Positions 42,961 through 52,575 are shown, numbered from the stretch's first letter. The stretch is 64,000 nucleotides of DNA from JANYHF01 sp031367715 (GCA_031367715.1 JANLQJ010000034.1:4032-68031), one strand, 5' to 3'. Numbers and translations: made by a program. Notes: generated by a model from the sequence alone, not told the origin.

Positions 42961-43052
42961 AGCCAACGTTTGAAATCGCGTTGGTCATCCAGCGCATCCT
43001 TCCGGCACACTCCTTGCTTTGCTCCCTTTGCAACTCATGGGGAGGCGGCGGA

Positions 43053-44309
43053 ATGAGCACGGCTGGGGCAATAGCCCTTGGACACGAGACAATCGAGACC
43101 GTGCTGAGCCGCACCCGCGAGCAAGCGCGCGCGGCCGCTAGCGTCGACTGGCAGCTGATTTCCTCGCGCGCCGAATTCGAGCGCCTGGAGCCCGAATGGA
43201 ACGCGCTGCACGCCCGCGTCAGCGGCGCCTCCAAGGTCTTTCTCAATTTCAATTGGAATTGGCACTGGGCTAACCATTATCTCAGCGACCAGACCTGCCA
43301 ACTAGCGATCGTCGTCGGCCGCAGGCATGGCGTCTTGGTCAGCATCTGGCCACTGGTCTCGCAGCGCCTGGCTGGACTGCGTATGGTTACCTTCATGGGC
43401 ATGCCGGTCAGCCAATACGGCGACTTGCTGGTCGATCGCACCGACCCGCAACATGAAACCATGCTGCGCCAGGGCTGGACCTTTGTGCGCACCAGCCTCA
43501 AGGCCGATCTGGTGCTGCTGCGCAAGGTGCGCGAGGACAGCGCCGTCGCCGCCCTGATGCGCCAACTTGGCGTCTCGGGGGACAATCAGCAAAGCGCGCC
43601 ATACATCGATCTAAGGGGCGTGACCAGCTACCAGAGCTTCGAGGAGACGTACAACGGCCGCGATCGCAGGAACCGCCGTCGTCGGCGCCGGCGCTTGGAG
43701 GAAATTGGCACTGTCGCGGGGCGCCGCTTGAGCGAGCCGGAGGTCCGGCAAGAGGGCATAGAACTCGCGATGCTTCGCAAACGCGAGTGGCTGACCACCC
43801 AAGGGCGTGTCTCGACCGCCGTGGCCGACCCAAGGTTCGAAGCCTTTTTCCGCGATGCCGTCACCAGCACCCAGCGGCCTTGCGCTTGCGATATCAGCGA
43901 GTTGACTATCGACGGACATCCAGTCGCCACCAAGATTACCGTCAACGATGGCAACTATTGCGGTCTTCACTTCAGTTCCTATGACCAGGCGATGGACAAA
44001 TTCAGCCCTGGTGCTTTGGTCCTGGAGTACACCATTGCCGGTGCCATCGAGCAGGGCAGCAGCACGTTCGATTTCATGGCCCCGGCTGCTCCTTACAAGT
44101 TGGAATGGACCGACAAACAGGTCAGCATCGCCGATTATGCGGTGCCGATCGGATTGCTGGGAACGCTCTATCAGTCGGTCTATCTGCGTCAGCTCCGCCC
44201 CCACCTGCAGCGCCTCGCCAAGGAGGGCCCGGCCCCGGTACGGCGCCTGATCGGCGGCGCGCTCAAGCTGCTCAACCGCCATTCCGCCGCTCCGGTTGGG
44301 GTGGAGTGA
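43053..44309 (+). CDS. GNAT-fold protein of the CelD/BcsL type
   Basis: A 418-residue protein of the acetyltransferase-6 (CelD/BcsL) family. The first GNAT half contains FLNFNWNWHWANHYL and FMGMPVSQYGDLLVD; a strongly basic segment NRRRRRRRLEEIG follows; the second half contains the acceptor-site pattern YCGLHFSSYDQAMDKFSPGALVLEYTIAGAIEQG and FDFMAPAAPYKLEWTD. Members act in exopolysaccharide or cellulose modification, or in lipid/peptidyl transfer. ATG 43053 follows GGGGAGGCGGCGG, an excellent site, so the 300-base open extension upstream is not used. The outer-membrane barrel gene lies convergent. Confidence 0.82.
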   Translation: MSTAGAIALGHETIETVLSRTREQARAAASVDWQLISSRAEFERLEPEWNALHARVSGASKVFLNFNWNWHWANHYLSDQTCQLAIVVGRRHGVLVSIWPLVSQRLAGLRMVTFMGMPVSQYGDLLVDRTDPQHETMLRQGWTFVRTSLKADLVLLRKVREDSAVAALMRQLGVSGDNQQSAPYIDLRGVTSYQSFEETYNGRDRRNRRRRRRRLEEIGTVAGRRLSEPEVRQEGIELAMLRKREWLTTQGRVSTAVADPRFEAFFRDAVTSTQRPCACDISELTIDGHPVATKITVNDGNYCGLHFSSYDQAMDKFSPGALVLEYTIAGAIEQGSSTFDFMAPAAPYKLEWTDKQVSIADYAVPIGLLGTLYQSVYLRQLRPHLQRLAKEGPAPVRRLIGGALKLLNRHSAAPVGVE

Positions 44310-44455
44310 TTGAGGTTGAGTGCGGGCCTCCTTGAGTTCCCGTGTCTGCGGTGCACCGCCAAAGCATTGCGCTTAGACGACAACTCGCGCGCGCATTTCC
44401 TGACCGCGCTGCGCGCGCCCTTCGCCCCGTCAAAACCCAGAGAAGGCCAGCATAA

Positions 44456-46363
44456 CTACTTTTGCAGCCGCACCCCAAACTTCACCTGGTCGTCGGCGTA
44501 GCCGCGGGCGGGATCGCTGGAGGCGAGGTTGGTGCGTTGATAGTCACCGGTCAGGGCCCAGTTTCGGTTGAGGTCGTATTCCAGGCCGAGATGACTGCTC
44601 CACTCGGTCTCCTCAAGCGCCAAACCCGCATAGCTGCGGCGCGTTTCGCTGAAACCGGCGATCAGCGCCAGCCAGCGGCGGAACTCGTGCCGCAGGTCGA
44701 CGCTGGCCTTGCTGGTGCGCACGGCGGTCGCTCCGCTGAGATCGGTCAGGCTGAAATCGGTCGACGCCGCAAAGGTCAGCGTGGTCAGCGCCGAGGGTAG
44801 CCAGATGACGTTGGCGTCGCCGACAAAACCGGTGGCATCGGGCAACGCCCCATTGGCGGAGGTGACACGCGCCGCGCCGACTGTAGCGGCCGCACTCAGG
44901 ATGGCCGACTGATCGGTCTCGATACCAAGCCTCAATTCGTTGCCGACGCTGTCGGTGCCACTGAGATTGCCGAACACGCGATCGAACCGCTTGGCGGTGC
45001 CGAACACGGTCAACCGGGGACTGAGTTCGTAGCCAGCGCGGATATCGATCGTGTCATCGCGATAGCTCTCGCCGCCAGTGCCGGCATCGCCCTGCAGCGT
45101 ATCGGCAAGCGTGCCATGCAGCCGCAGCGATACCCGATTGATACGCTGGTTGAGAGCCAACCCAACCATTTCGGTCCGCGTGCTGGGGCGCAAGACAGCC
45201 CCGTTCGGCAGCACCGGATTGCTGCGCGCCAGCTGGCCGAAGTCATAACCAACCTCGCCTTCCAGGCTGGTGCGATCGGTGATATCAAGCCGCCCGCGCA
45301 GATTGGCATTGAGCTGACGATCGTCCTCGGATTTGATCCGGGCGTGCGAACTGGTCAGCCCACGCACGTCCAACGACACGAAATGGCGCGACCATTGCGA
45401 TTCGAGCGCGAATCCCGGCCGCAGCACCAGCGCGCCATCGGCCTGACCGTGATCGTGTGACTGCAGCACATTGCTGGAATAGACTGTTTCGGCCGTGATG
45501 CTGGGCTTGAGCACGAAGCTGCCGAAACGATAGCCAACCGGCGCATAGGGGTTATCGTCCAGTTCGGTGATCTGGCCACGCAACGAAGGCTCGCGCGAGA
45601 CGCCATCGTCGCCCGCGACCGCAGCATCGGCATCGCTGGCGCCTTGGTCGTTGGCAAGCTCACGGATCTTGACGACGGTTGCGTGATGGCTCTTGCGGCG
45701 GCGCGGCGGGCTGTTGTCTTCGGCGACCTGACGCGGTCGACCGGCAACAGCACGGGCGTCGGGTTGGCTGACCGGTGGCGGTGTCATGCGGCGCGTGACC
45801 ACGGGTGCGGCCGCGTCTGGGGTAGCCGCGGCGGGCGCGACGACCGGAACTGATGGCACAGGCACATCCTTGGCCACGGGATCGGTGGCGCCGCCGGATG
45901 GCTGCACCAGCTTGCCATCGGCCGACAGGTCGCCATCGGCGGGTGGCGGCGTCTCGCTAGAGGGCGATTGCTCCTTAAGCAGACCATCCGTGGTCGCAGA
46001 TGGCGGAGCGGGCTCGGCCAGCGAGCCATCCTGAGCAGGCCCTGCCGGGATCGGGTCGCCCTCGATCGGAATCAGGCCCGGGGCGGTGGTTGGCGCAGGG
46101 ACCGTCGCATTCGGTGTTGCGGGAGAGCTGGCTGCAGGTGCCGCCGGCTCGATCGGTGTCAGCGCTGGCACGGCGTCCTCGCCGGACTTGCCCGCGCGCA
46201 GCTCTTTGAGGATCTGCTCGGTGACCGGCGAGCCCTGGTTGACGGCTCCGGCGTCCGGGCTGGCCTGCTGCCCGTAAGCGGCAGAACACAATAGCAGCGG
46301 CAGCGAAATGGCTAACGCGGCACCACTGACAACGGCATGTTGAGCAACCAAACGAATGCGCAC
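44456..46363 (-). CDS. Outer-membrane beta-barrel protein with disordered N-terminal region
   Basis: A 635-residue envelope protein. After a signal peptide (ISLPLLLCSAAYGQQ) comes a proline/alanine-rich disordered stretch (to about residue 200), a basic patch (PPRRRKSHH), and a C-terminal barrel of about 370 residues. The barrel has alternating strands such as FVLKPSITAETVYSSNV, LRGRLDITDRTSLEGEVGYDFG and DDTIDIRAGYELSPRLTVFG, and a final strand ending VKFGVRLQK. It resembles outer-membrane barrels linked to exopolysaccharide systems (BBP2-type). I chose GTG 46363 after AGAGGG; the frame extends to 46435. Confidence 0.8.
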   Translation of the reverse strand: MRIRLVAQHAVVSGAALAISLPLLLCSAAYGQQASPDAGAVNQGSPVTEQILKELRAGKSGEDAVPALTPIEPAAPAASSPATPNATVPAPTTAPGLIPIEGDPIPAGPAQDGSLAEPAPPSATTDGLLKEQSPSSETPPPADGDLSADGKLVQPSGGATDPVAKDVPVPSVPVVAPAAATPDAAAPVVTRRMTPPPVSQPDARAVAGRPRQVAEDNSPPRRRKSHHATVVKIRELANDQGASDADAAVAGDDGVSREPSLRGQITELDDNPYAPVGYRFGSFVLKPSITAETVYSSNVLQSHDHGQADGALVLRPGFALESQWSRHFVSLDVRGLTSSHARIKSEDDRQLNANLRGRLDITDRTSLEGEVGYDFGQLARSNPVLPNGAVLRPSTRTEMVGLALNQRINRVSLRLHGTLADTLQGDAGTGGESYRDDTIDIRAGYELSPRLTVFGTAKRFDRVFGNLSGTDSVGNELRLGIETDQSAILSAAATVGAARVTSANGALPDATGFVGDANVIWLPSALTTLTFAASTDFSLTDLSGATAVRTSKASVDLRHEFRRWLALIAGFSETRRSYAGLALEETEWSSHLGLEYDLNRNWALTGDYQRTNLASSDPARGYADDQVKFGVRLQK

Positions 46364-46625
46364 GGCACTGAACCCTCTGGGCAGGCGACATCGGGAACGC
46401 GGATACGCAAGATCGACCGTGACCTTAGCGGCCAAGGGTTAAGGGCCCGTTGCGCATCGTCCACAATCGAGACCGGGCCGCTGGTTGCCGGTGCTGGACT
46501 TTGCCGGCCGCTCCGCTCACAACTGGGCATGACTGGCGCCGACCGCAGGCAACTGGCGCTAACCGCATATGACCGTTTGCGACCGTTGCCGGACACAAAA
46601 ATCGACCCGATTGGAGCGTGTTGAC

Positions 46626-47642
46626 ATGGCTGGCAGCACACGCAGCAAGCGACCCGCACCCGACAAGGTGACGCAGGGCGACAAGGCACTGGCGTCGGCG
46701 CTGCGCACGGTTGCTCTGGAGGCCGACGGCCTCAAAGCGCTGGAAGCCATGCTGCGCACTTCGATGGCCGAAGTGTTCGCCCGCGCCACCACCCTGATGG
46801 CGGGCGCTCAAGGGCGGATTATCGTCACCGGCATCGGCAAAAGTGGCCATGTCGGGCGGAAAATCGCTTCCACCCTGGCCTCCACCGGTACCCCCGCCAC
46901 CTTCGTCCATCCCACCGAAGCCAGTCATGGCGATCTCGGCATGGTGACCGCCAAGGAGGTCATCTTGGCGTTGTCGTGGTCCGGCGAGACGGCGGAGTTG
47001 GGCAGTATCATCACCTATTCGCGGCGTTTCGCGGTCCCGCTGATCGCGGTGACGTCGCGGGCGGAGTCGTCCTTGGCCAAGGCCTCCGAGGTTGTCCTGC
47101 TGCTGCCTCGCGCGGCGGAAGCCTGCCCGCATGGTCTCGCCCCCACCACGTCCACCACGATGCAACTGGTGCTGGGCGACTGCCTCGCCATCGCGCTGCT
47201 GGAAGGCAAGGGATTTTCCGCCAGCGATTTTAAAGAGTTTCATCCCGGCGGCCAACTCGGAGCCAGTCTCCGCCATGTCGGCGACATCATGCACAAGGGC
47301 GCCAGCCTGCCGGTGGTGCGCGAGGGCACGCTGATGAGCGAAGCGCTGGTCACGATGAGCGAGAAGAGTTTCGGCTGTCTAGGCGTGGTGGATGCGCGCG
47401 GGCGCCTTGCGGGGATCATCACGGACGGCGACTTGCGGCGCAAAATGGGATCCGATCTACTCGGCATGCGCTGCGCGGAGATCATGACGGCGCGTCCCAA
47501 GACGATAGCTCCGTCCGCGCTGGCTTCAGCCGCGCTGGAAATGCTGAACGCGGCCAAAATCACGTCACTGTTCGTGGTCGAAGCGGGCAAGCCGGTCGGC
47601 ATCGTGCATGTGCATGATCTATTGCGGGTGGGGGTGGTGTGA
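46626..47642 (+). CDS. kdsD: Arabinose-5-phosphate isomerase (KdsD/KpsF)
   Basis: Converts ribulose 5-phosphate to arabinose 5-phosphate, the substrate of KdsA. The 338-residue product has an N-terminal SIS domain (RIIVTGIGKSGHVGRKIASTLASTG, HGDLGMV, SWSGETAEL, and the catalytic-site histidine region ACPHGLAPTTSTT) and two CBS domains (GDIMHKGASLPVV and CAEIMTARPKTIAP). ATG 46626 is chosen as the family-like start. It is divergent from the outer-membrane barrel gene, with a 262-base shared upstream region where I see no distinct site. kdsA lies 45 kb away, so Kdo genes are dispersed here. Confidence 0.95.
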   Translation: MAGSTRSKRPAPDKVTQGDKALASALRTVALEADGLKALEAMLRTSMAEVFARATTLMAGAQGRIIVTGIGKSGHVGRKIASTLASTGTPATFVHPTEASHGDLGMVTAKEVILALSWSGETAELGSIITYSRRFAVPLIAVTSRAESSLAKASEVVLLLPRAAEACPHGLAPTTSTTMQLVLGDCLAIALLEGKGFSASDFKEFHPGGQLGASLRHVGDIMHKGASLPVVREGTLMSEALVTMSEKSFGCLGVVDARGRLAGIITDGDLRRKMGSDLLGMRCAEIMTARPKTIAPSALASAALEMLNAAKITSLFVVEAGKPVGIVHVHDLLRVGVV

Positions 47643-47645
47643 AAT

Positions 47646-47678
47646 AGAAAACACCGGCACTTTTTCAGGCGCCGGTGC
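47646..47678 (-). terminator. Terminator of the cytochrome c' gene
   Basis: On the minus strand CACCGGC pairs with GCCGGTG around a loop and is followed by TTTTC. It lies between the convergent kdsD and cytochrome genes. Confidence 0.65.
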
Positions 47679-47707
47679 TGTAATCACGCTAGCGGGCTGG
47701 CGAAAGC

Positions 47708-48169
47708 CTACGCCTTCGGGCGGCGGAATTTTTCGTGGCAGCCCTTGCAGCCGTCGCCCAAACCGGGGATGGCGGACTTGAACGAGGCTTCGTCGGCGGC
47801 GCCCTTGACGGCTTGCGCCGCGTTGTACCAAACTCCGCCAGCAGCCTCAAAACCCTTACGATCGGACCAGATCTCCGGCTTTGCCCAAGTCTCTAGGGTC
47901 TCGCCTTTTTCGGCGCCTGCGGCCCAGAACTTGTCCCAATCGGCGCAGGCGGCGTCTTCGGCAGCGAACGCCGCAGCGACCGCGGCCTTATCGAACGGCT
48001 TCTCGCCCTTCATGATGGGCATGAATACGCCGAACGACGCGCCATGCGCCTTCATACAGCCCTGGCGGCCTTTGACGGCATCGTCGCCGGCGCCAGCGAA
48101 CACAGACGTGGCCATGAGCCCAGCCCCAACAAGCGCCAGGCCGCCAAGTGCAAGAGAAGTCAACTTCAT
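47708..48169 (-). CDS. Cytochrome c' (class II c-type cytochrome)
   Basis: A 153-residue periplasmic haem protein: signal peptide ending VFAG, four-helix bundle, and the haem-attachment motif CKGCHEKFRRPK at the very C-terminus (C141, C144, H145), as expected for class II cytochromes. Such proteins bind NO and can protect against nitrosative stress. Two further cysteines (QGCMKAHG and ADAACADW) are unusual for the class but may not bind haem. ATG 48169 follows GGAGGACC. A minus-strand terminator follows. Confidence 0.9.
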   Translation of the reverse strand: MKLTSLALGGLALVGAGLMATSVFAGAGDDAVKGRQGCMKAHGASFGVFMPIMKGEKPFDKAAVAAAFAAEDAACADWDKFWAAGAEKGETLETWAKPEIWSDRKGFEAAGGVWYNAAQAVKGAADEASFKSAIPGLGDGCKGCHEKFRRPKA

Positions 48170-48344
48170 TATTGGTCCTCCGAAGTGGTTTCGTCTTTTC
48201 ACCCAAATTGCCTTGGCGACACCTGAGTTGCAGGAGTTTCGCCAATTTGGATGCAAATGCTAGCATCACTGCCCTAGATTGGGAAGACTCCGTCTACGGT
48301 TGGCGCAACAGGAAATTTCAATGACGCATCCGGCATCACGGTAA

Positions 48345-48794
48345 CTACATCCGCTCCGTCACCACCACCGTCCCTTTGCTCCCGGTTACACGCACGCGGG
48401 CACCTTGCGCGGCATCCGGCCCCTCGGCGATCCAGACCGTGTCGCCGATCTTGACCTTGCCGCGGCCGCCGATGATCGGCTCGGCAACTTCAACGATTTG
48501 GCCAGCAAAGCGGTTGCCGGGCTTGTTCAGCGTCGAGCGGTCGCTCACCGAAACCCCATAGCGCAGCACCATGCGGGCGAATACGGCAAGCGCCACCGAG
48601 AGGACAGCGAACAGGCCCAGTTGCTGCCCGGCATCCAGATGCACGAAGGCCAGCAGCACGCCAACCAGCGCGGCGGCGATCCCGAGCCAGAGCAGGAACG
48701 CGCCCGGAGCCAGGATCTCCAGCCCCAGTAGCACCCCGCCCACGACAAGCCAGACCCAGATCGCGTTGGCGCCATTCAGGATATCGAGCGACAT
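48345..48794 (-). CDS. NfeD-like membrane protein
   Basis: A 149-residue protein with N-terminal hydrophobic segments (WVWLVVGGVLLGLEILAPGAFLLWLGIAAALVGVLLAF and LGLFAVLSVALAVFARMVLRYG) and a C-terminal OB-fold NfeD domain (NRFAGQIVEVAEPIIGGRGKVKIGDTVWIAEGPDAAQGARVRVTG). NfeD proteins pair with SPFH proteins at the membrane, and the partner gene lies immediately upstream on the same strand. The pair may organise membrane microdomains or quality control. ATG 48794 (MSLDIL) follows GGAGACAG; ATG 48806 is an alternative. Confidence 0.9.
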   Translation of the reverse strand: MSLDILNGANAIWVWLVVGGVLLGLEILAPGAFLLWLGIAAALVGVLLAFVHLDAGQQLGLFAVLSVALAVFARMVLRYGVSVSDRSTLNKPGNRFAGQIVEVAEPIIGGRGKVKIGDTVWIAEGPDAAQGARVRVTGSKGTVVVTERM

Positions 48795-48840
48795 GACTGT
48801 CTCCATGAGCAAAAGCCTCGCCGGCCAATAGCGCCCCACC

Positions 48841-48934
48841 GTGTCATGGTCGGACTTGTTCCGACCACCCATTCATCAGCAGATACCGGAGTCTGTTGGA
48901 CAATGGGTCGCCGGGACCTGCCCGAGGATGGCAC
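48841..48934. repeat. Intergenic inverted-repeat element, family 1, second copy
   Basis: Left arm GTGTCATGGTCGGACTTG...CCACCCAT; right arm ATGGGTCGCCGGG...CCCGAGGATGGCAC. It is related to the element at 588-759, with arms more diverged. It separates the SPFH and NfeD genes, so they are probably still one transcript with a hairpin inside. Confidence 0.6.
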
Positions 48935-48942
48935 TGTGGGCG

Positions 48943-49938
48943 CTAAACCTTCGGCACGCTCCCTACCGTCGGCCGCCGTCCCGTCCCATCCGAGGCCGGG
49001 CCGCCGCCGCCGAAGGCTTCCTTGGCGATTTCACTGATGCCGGCCAGCGAGCCGATCACGGCGGCGGCTTCCAGCGGCATCATCAGGATCTTCTGGTTCG
49101 GCGATTTGGCGATGGCCTCCAACGCTTTCACGTAGTTGTTGGCCACGAAGTAGTTCAGCGCCTGGACGTTGCCGTTGGCGATGGCGTTCGAGACCACCTC
49201 GGTCGCCTTGGCTTCGGCGGCGGCCGAGCGTTCGCGCGCCTCGGCGTCGCGGAAAGCGGCTTCCTTGCGGCCGTCGGCCGACAGGATGGTCGCCTGCTTT
49301 TCGCCCTCGGCCTTCAGGATCGCCGACTGGCGCAGGCCCTCTGCTTCCAGGATCTGGGCCCGCTTCTCGCGTTCCGCCTTCATCTGCCGACCCATGCTCT
49401 CGATCAGATCGCGCGGCGGGGCGATGTCCTTGATTTCTACGCGCGTGACTTTGAGGCCCCACGGCCGGGTTGCATCGTCAATGATCTTGAGCAGCCGATG
49501 ATTGATGGCGTCGCGGTTCGAGAGTAGCTCGTCCAGGTCCATTGAGCCCATGACGGTACGGATGTTGGTCATGGTCAAGTTGCTGATGGCTTGCTGTACG
49601 TTGGCCACCTCATAGGCCGACATGGCGGCGTCCAGCACCTGGTAGAAGGCGATGCCGTCCACCCGCACCATGGCGTTGTCCTTGGTGATGACCTCCTGGC
49701 TCGGGATGTCGAGTACCTGCTCCTTCATGGAGATGCGGTAGCCGATCCGGTCCATGAACGGCGTCAGGATGTGCAGGCCCGGCTGTAGTGTGCGCACATA
49801 GCGGCCGAAGCGCTCAATGGTGTAGTTGGAGCCCTGCGGCACCACCTTCACGGTCGAATAGAAAAGGATGAACAGGAACAGGAGTAGAACGAGAACGGGC
49901 AGCGACGTCAGCAGGGCATAGGGAACTGAAACGTCCAC
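48943..49938 (-). CDS. SPFH/band-7 (QmcA/stomatin-like) membrane protein
   Basis: A 331-residue protein with one N-terminal membrane segment (LLTSLPVLVLLLFLFILFYS), an SPFH/band-7 domain (VPQGSNYTIERFGRYVRTLQPGLHILTPFMDRIGYRISMKEQVLDIPSQEVITKDNA to VEIKDIAPP) and a long coiled-coil of K/E/A-rich helix (REKRAQILEAEGLRQSAILKAEGEKQ). It forms oligomers on the inner membrane together with the NfeD partner. The start is GTG 49938 behind CCGGAGGCC; the frame is open to 50016 but that part does not resemble the family. The tail GGGGPASDG is flexible. Confidence 0.92.
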   Translation of the reverse strand: MDVSVPYALLTSLPVLVLLLFLFILFYSTVKVVPQGSNYTIERFGRYVRTLQPGLHILTPFMDRIGYRISMKEQVLDIPSQEVITKDNAMVRVDGIAFYQVLDAAMSAYEVANVQQAISNLTMTNIRTVMGSMDLDELLSNRDAINHRLLKIIDDATRPWGLKVTRVEIKDIAPPRDLIESMGRQMKAEREKRAQILEAEGLRQSAILKAEGEKQATILSADGRKEAAFRDAEARERSAAAEAKATEVVSNAIANGNVQALNYFVANNYVKALEAIAKSPNQKILMMPLEAAAVIGSLAGISEIAKEAFGGGGPASDGTGRRPTVGSVPKV

Positions 49939-50131
49939 GACTGGCCTCCGGGGTTGGAATTCAGAGCCGAATTCGCGCAACTGATATAGGTAGGAGGGCA
50001 TCTCATTTACAGGCACAGGCTGTGTACTGTGGTAGATAGCTGATTTGACCCCGCTCGTTAAGTGACGAATAAATATATGTTTTCATTGAATTTCGCCTGA
50101 ACAGCAGGATCGGCACCGCAAGAGGGATAGA

Positions 50132-51325
50132 ATGAAAGTCAAGGACCTGAAGACCTTCGTCGTTGGCAATCCGCCGCCTGGCTTTGGCGGGCGCTATTTT
50201 CTGCTGCTGAAACTCATCACCGACAACGGCATCGAGGGCGTCGGCGAGGTCTATTGCGACACCTTCGGGCCGAAGGTGATGGAAGCGGCCATCCGCGACG
50301 TGTTCGAGCGCAATGTGCTGGGCATGGACCCGTTCCATATCGAAAAGCTGTGGCGGCAAGTTTATGGCAGTGGCTACACCCTGCGGCCCGACGCGACGCT
50401 GGTTGGCGTGCTGTCGGGGCTGGAGATCGCGCTGTGGGACATCAAGGGCAAGGCGGTCGGCAAACCAGTCTTCGAACTGTTGGGCGGGCGCGTGCATGAG
50501 AAGCTGCGCAGCTACACCTACATTTATCCCGGCGTCGAAAAGGGCGAAGACTCCAGTATCTATTGGAATGCCGAACTGTCGGCCCAACGTGCCGCCGAAT
50601 ACGTGAAACAAGGCTTCACGGCGGTAAAATTCGATCCGGCAGCGCCCTATTCGGCCTTCGATCCGCGCCAGCCGTCGCTGGAGAGCATCGCGCTGTGCGT
50701 GAAATTCGTGAAGCTGATCCGCGAAGCGGTTGGCACCAAGGCGGACATGCTGTTTGGCACCCATGGCCAGTTCACGGTGTCGGGCGCTCTGCGGCTCGCG
50801 CGGCAGCTCGAGCCATACGACCCGCTTTGGTTCGAGGAGCCGACCCCGCCGGAAATGCCAGAGGAGATGGCTCTGGTTGCCCGCGGCACCACCATCCCGA
50901 TCGCCACCGGCGAGCGGCTGGTCACCAAGTACGAGTTCGCGCGGGTCCTGGAATGCCGAGCAGCGAGCATCCTGCAGATGGCGCTTGGCCGCGTCGGCGG
51001 GCTGCTGGAGGCGAAAAAGATCGCGGCCATGGCCGAGGCGCATTATGCGCAGATCGCCCCGCACCTCTATTGCGGTCCGGTGGAAGCGGCCGCCAACATC
51101 CAGTTCGCCGCCTCGCTGCCGAATTTCCTGATCCTGGAGAGCATCCAGACCTTTGGCGGTTTCCACGCCGAGCTGCTCAAGAAGCCGATTCTCTGGCAAG
51201 ATGGCTACGTCATACCATCAAACGAGCCCGGTCTCGGCATCGAGCTGGACGAGGCGGTGGCGCTGGCGCATCCGTATGCGGGCACCAACCTGCATCTGGA
51301 AATGACCAACAGGCCGATCTTGTGA
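50132..51325 (+). CDS. Enolase-superfamily dehydratase (galactonate-dehydratase-like)
   Basis: A 397-residue mandelate racemase/muconate lactonising enzyme-type protein. The N-terminal capping domain is MKVKDLKTFVVGNPP to about residue 125. The barrel has LEIALWDIKGKAVGKPVFELLGG, metal-ligand positions in ADMLFGTHGQF, WFEEPTPPE and IATGERLVTKYEF, and the catalytic-histidine region IAPHLYCGPVEAAANIQF. This is the sugar-acid dehydratase group; the actual acid cannot be read from the sequence. Its stop overlaps the GTG start of the next gene. There is no adjacent sugar transporter or kinase, which makes the pathway uncertain. Confidence 0.85.
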   Translation: MKVKDLKTFVVGNPPPGFGGRYFLLLKLITDNGIEGVGEVYCDTFGPKVMEAAIRDVFERNVLGMDPFHIEKLWRQVYGSGYTLRPDATLVGVLSGLEIALWDIKGKAVGKPVFELLGGRVHEKLRSYTYIYPGVEKGEDSSIYWNAELSAQRAAEYVKQGFTAVKFDPAAPYSAFDPRQPSLESIALCVKFVKLIREAVGTKADMLFGTHGQFTVSGALRLARQLEPYDPLWFEEPTPPEMPEEMALVARGTTIPIATGERLVTKYEFARVLECRAASILQMALGRVGGLLEAKKIAAMAEAHYAQIAPHLYCGPVEAAANIQFAASLPNFLILESIQTFGGFHAELLKKPILWQDGYVIPSNEPGLGIELDEAVALAHPYAGTNLHLEMTNRPIL

Positions 51326-52575
51326 TCAACGCAACTGTGCACATCCAATCGCTAGCCAGTCAGGGCGAGGGCGAGGCCGATCTGAATGGCGTCCGCTTGT
51401 TCGTTCCCTTCACGTTGCCGGGCGAAACCGTGCGCGCCGACATCCAAGGCGAGCGCGCGCGCGTTGTCGAGTTTGTGGCCGCCAGCCCGGATCGCATCGC
51501 CCCGATATGCCAGCATTTCGGCAGTTGCGGCGGCTGTGCCTTGCAACACGCCGGTCCAGCCGTATACAGCACCTTCAAGCGTGAGCAGATTGTCAACGCG
51601 CTGAAATCTCGCGGGCTCGCTGCCGAGGTCGGCGAGTTGATCCGCATCCCAGCCCACTCGCGACGGCGGGCGACTTTCGCCGCGTCACGATCCGGCGATG
51701 ACGTCACGCTCGGCTACCATCAGGCGCGTTCGCAAACGCTGGTGGCCGTGGCGGAGTGCCCCGTGCTGCGGCCCGCCATCGTCAAAGCACTTCCAGCCTT
51801 GCGGACGCTGCTGGCCATAGCAATGCCACGGCTTGGCAAGGCGGAGCTGCACGTTACCGATACCAGCCACGGCCTCGATGTCAGCATCGAGGGCAGCGGC
51901 GTCGAGATGACCGCCAAGCGCCGCGCCCTGCTCGGGTCTTGGATGACGGACACGCCGACCATGCTGCGGCTGACGCTCGACAACGAACAGATCGCGGCGC
52001 GGCGAGTGCCCGAGATCGCCTTTTCAGGTCACGCCGTGCTGCTGCCACAGCGCGGCTTCCTGCAAGCGGTTGGCGAAGCCGAGACCCTTATGGTGCGGTT
52101 GGCCAGTGAAGCATTGGCCGGCCTGAATGCCAGCGCGAGAATTGCCGATCTCTATGCGGGTCTTGGCGTTTTTTCACTGGCATTGGCCAAGCGGCATGAG
52201 GTGCTCGCCGTCGAATGGGACCGGGCGTCCGTCGACGCACTGACCAAGGCCGCCAAGCAGCCGGGATTGCGCAAGATCGAAGTTCTGCGCCGCGATCTTG
52301 GTCGCGAGCCGCTGTCGGTCCGTGAGCTGGAACCCTTCGCCGCAGTGCTGTTTGATCCGCCCCGCGCCGGCGCCGAGCCACAGGCCGCGATGCTTGCGGC
52401 CTCAACCGTCCATACCGTGATCGCAGTTTCTTGCAACCCGGCGACCTTCGCCCGCGATGCCCGGATCCTGGTCGACGGCGGATTTGTGATGGAGACGATC
52501 ACGCCGGTCGACCAGTTCCTGTTCACGCCGCATGTCGAGCTGGTGGCCGTGTTTAAAAAGGGCAAGAAGGGGTGA
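51322..52575 (+). CDS. Class I SAM-dependent 23S rRNA/tRNA m5U methyltransferase (RlmD/TrmA family)
   Basis: A 417-residue RNA uracil-5 methyltransferase. It has a short N-terminal TRAM-like part, an iron-sulfur site (CQHFGSCGGCALQH, with a further cysteine in AECPVL), SAM-binding motif IADLYAGLGVFSLALA, VLFDPPRAGAEPQA and the catalytic loop VSCNPATFARDARIL with its nucleophilic cysteine. The start is GTG 51322, overlapping the stop of the dehydratase by two bases, so the two are likely coupled. The frame is open further upstream, inside the dehydratase gene, but that part is a shadow. The exact target uridine is not determined. Confidence 0.88.
   Translation: MINATVHIQSLASQGEGEADLNGVRLFVPFTLPGETVRADIQGERARVVEFVAASPDRIAPICQHFGSCGGCALQHAGPAVYSTFKREQIVNALKSRGLAAEVGELIRIPAHSRRRATFAASRSGDDVTLGYHQARSQTLVAVAECPVLRPAIVKALPALRTLLAIAMPRLGKAELHVTDTSHGLDVSIEGSGVEMTAKRRALLGSWMTDTPTMLRLTLDNEQIAARRVPEIAFSGHAVLLPQRGFLQAVGEAETLMVRLASEALAGLNASARIADLYAGLGVFSLALAKRHEVLAVEWDRASVDALTKAAKQPGLRKIEVLRRDLGREPLSVRELEPFAAVLFDPPRAGAEPQAAMLAASTVHTVIAVSCNPATFARDARILVDGGFVMETITPVDQFLFTPHVELVAVFKKGKKG

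Noticed and set aside
42753..43052. N-terminal extension of the GNAT protein
   Set aside because: ATG 43053 has an excellent ribosome-binding site and the GNAT family starts there. The upstream part looks like a separate remnant.
50563..51321. A long upstream extension of the RNA methyltransferase frame inside the dehydratase gene
   Set aside because: The enolase-superfamily gene occupies this DNA with family motifs in its own frame. The methyltransferase starts naturally at GTG 51322.
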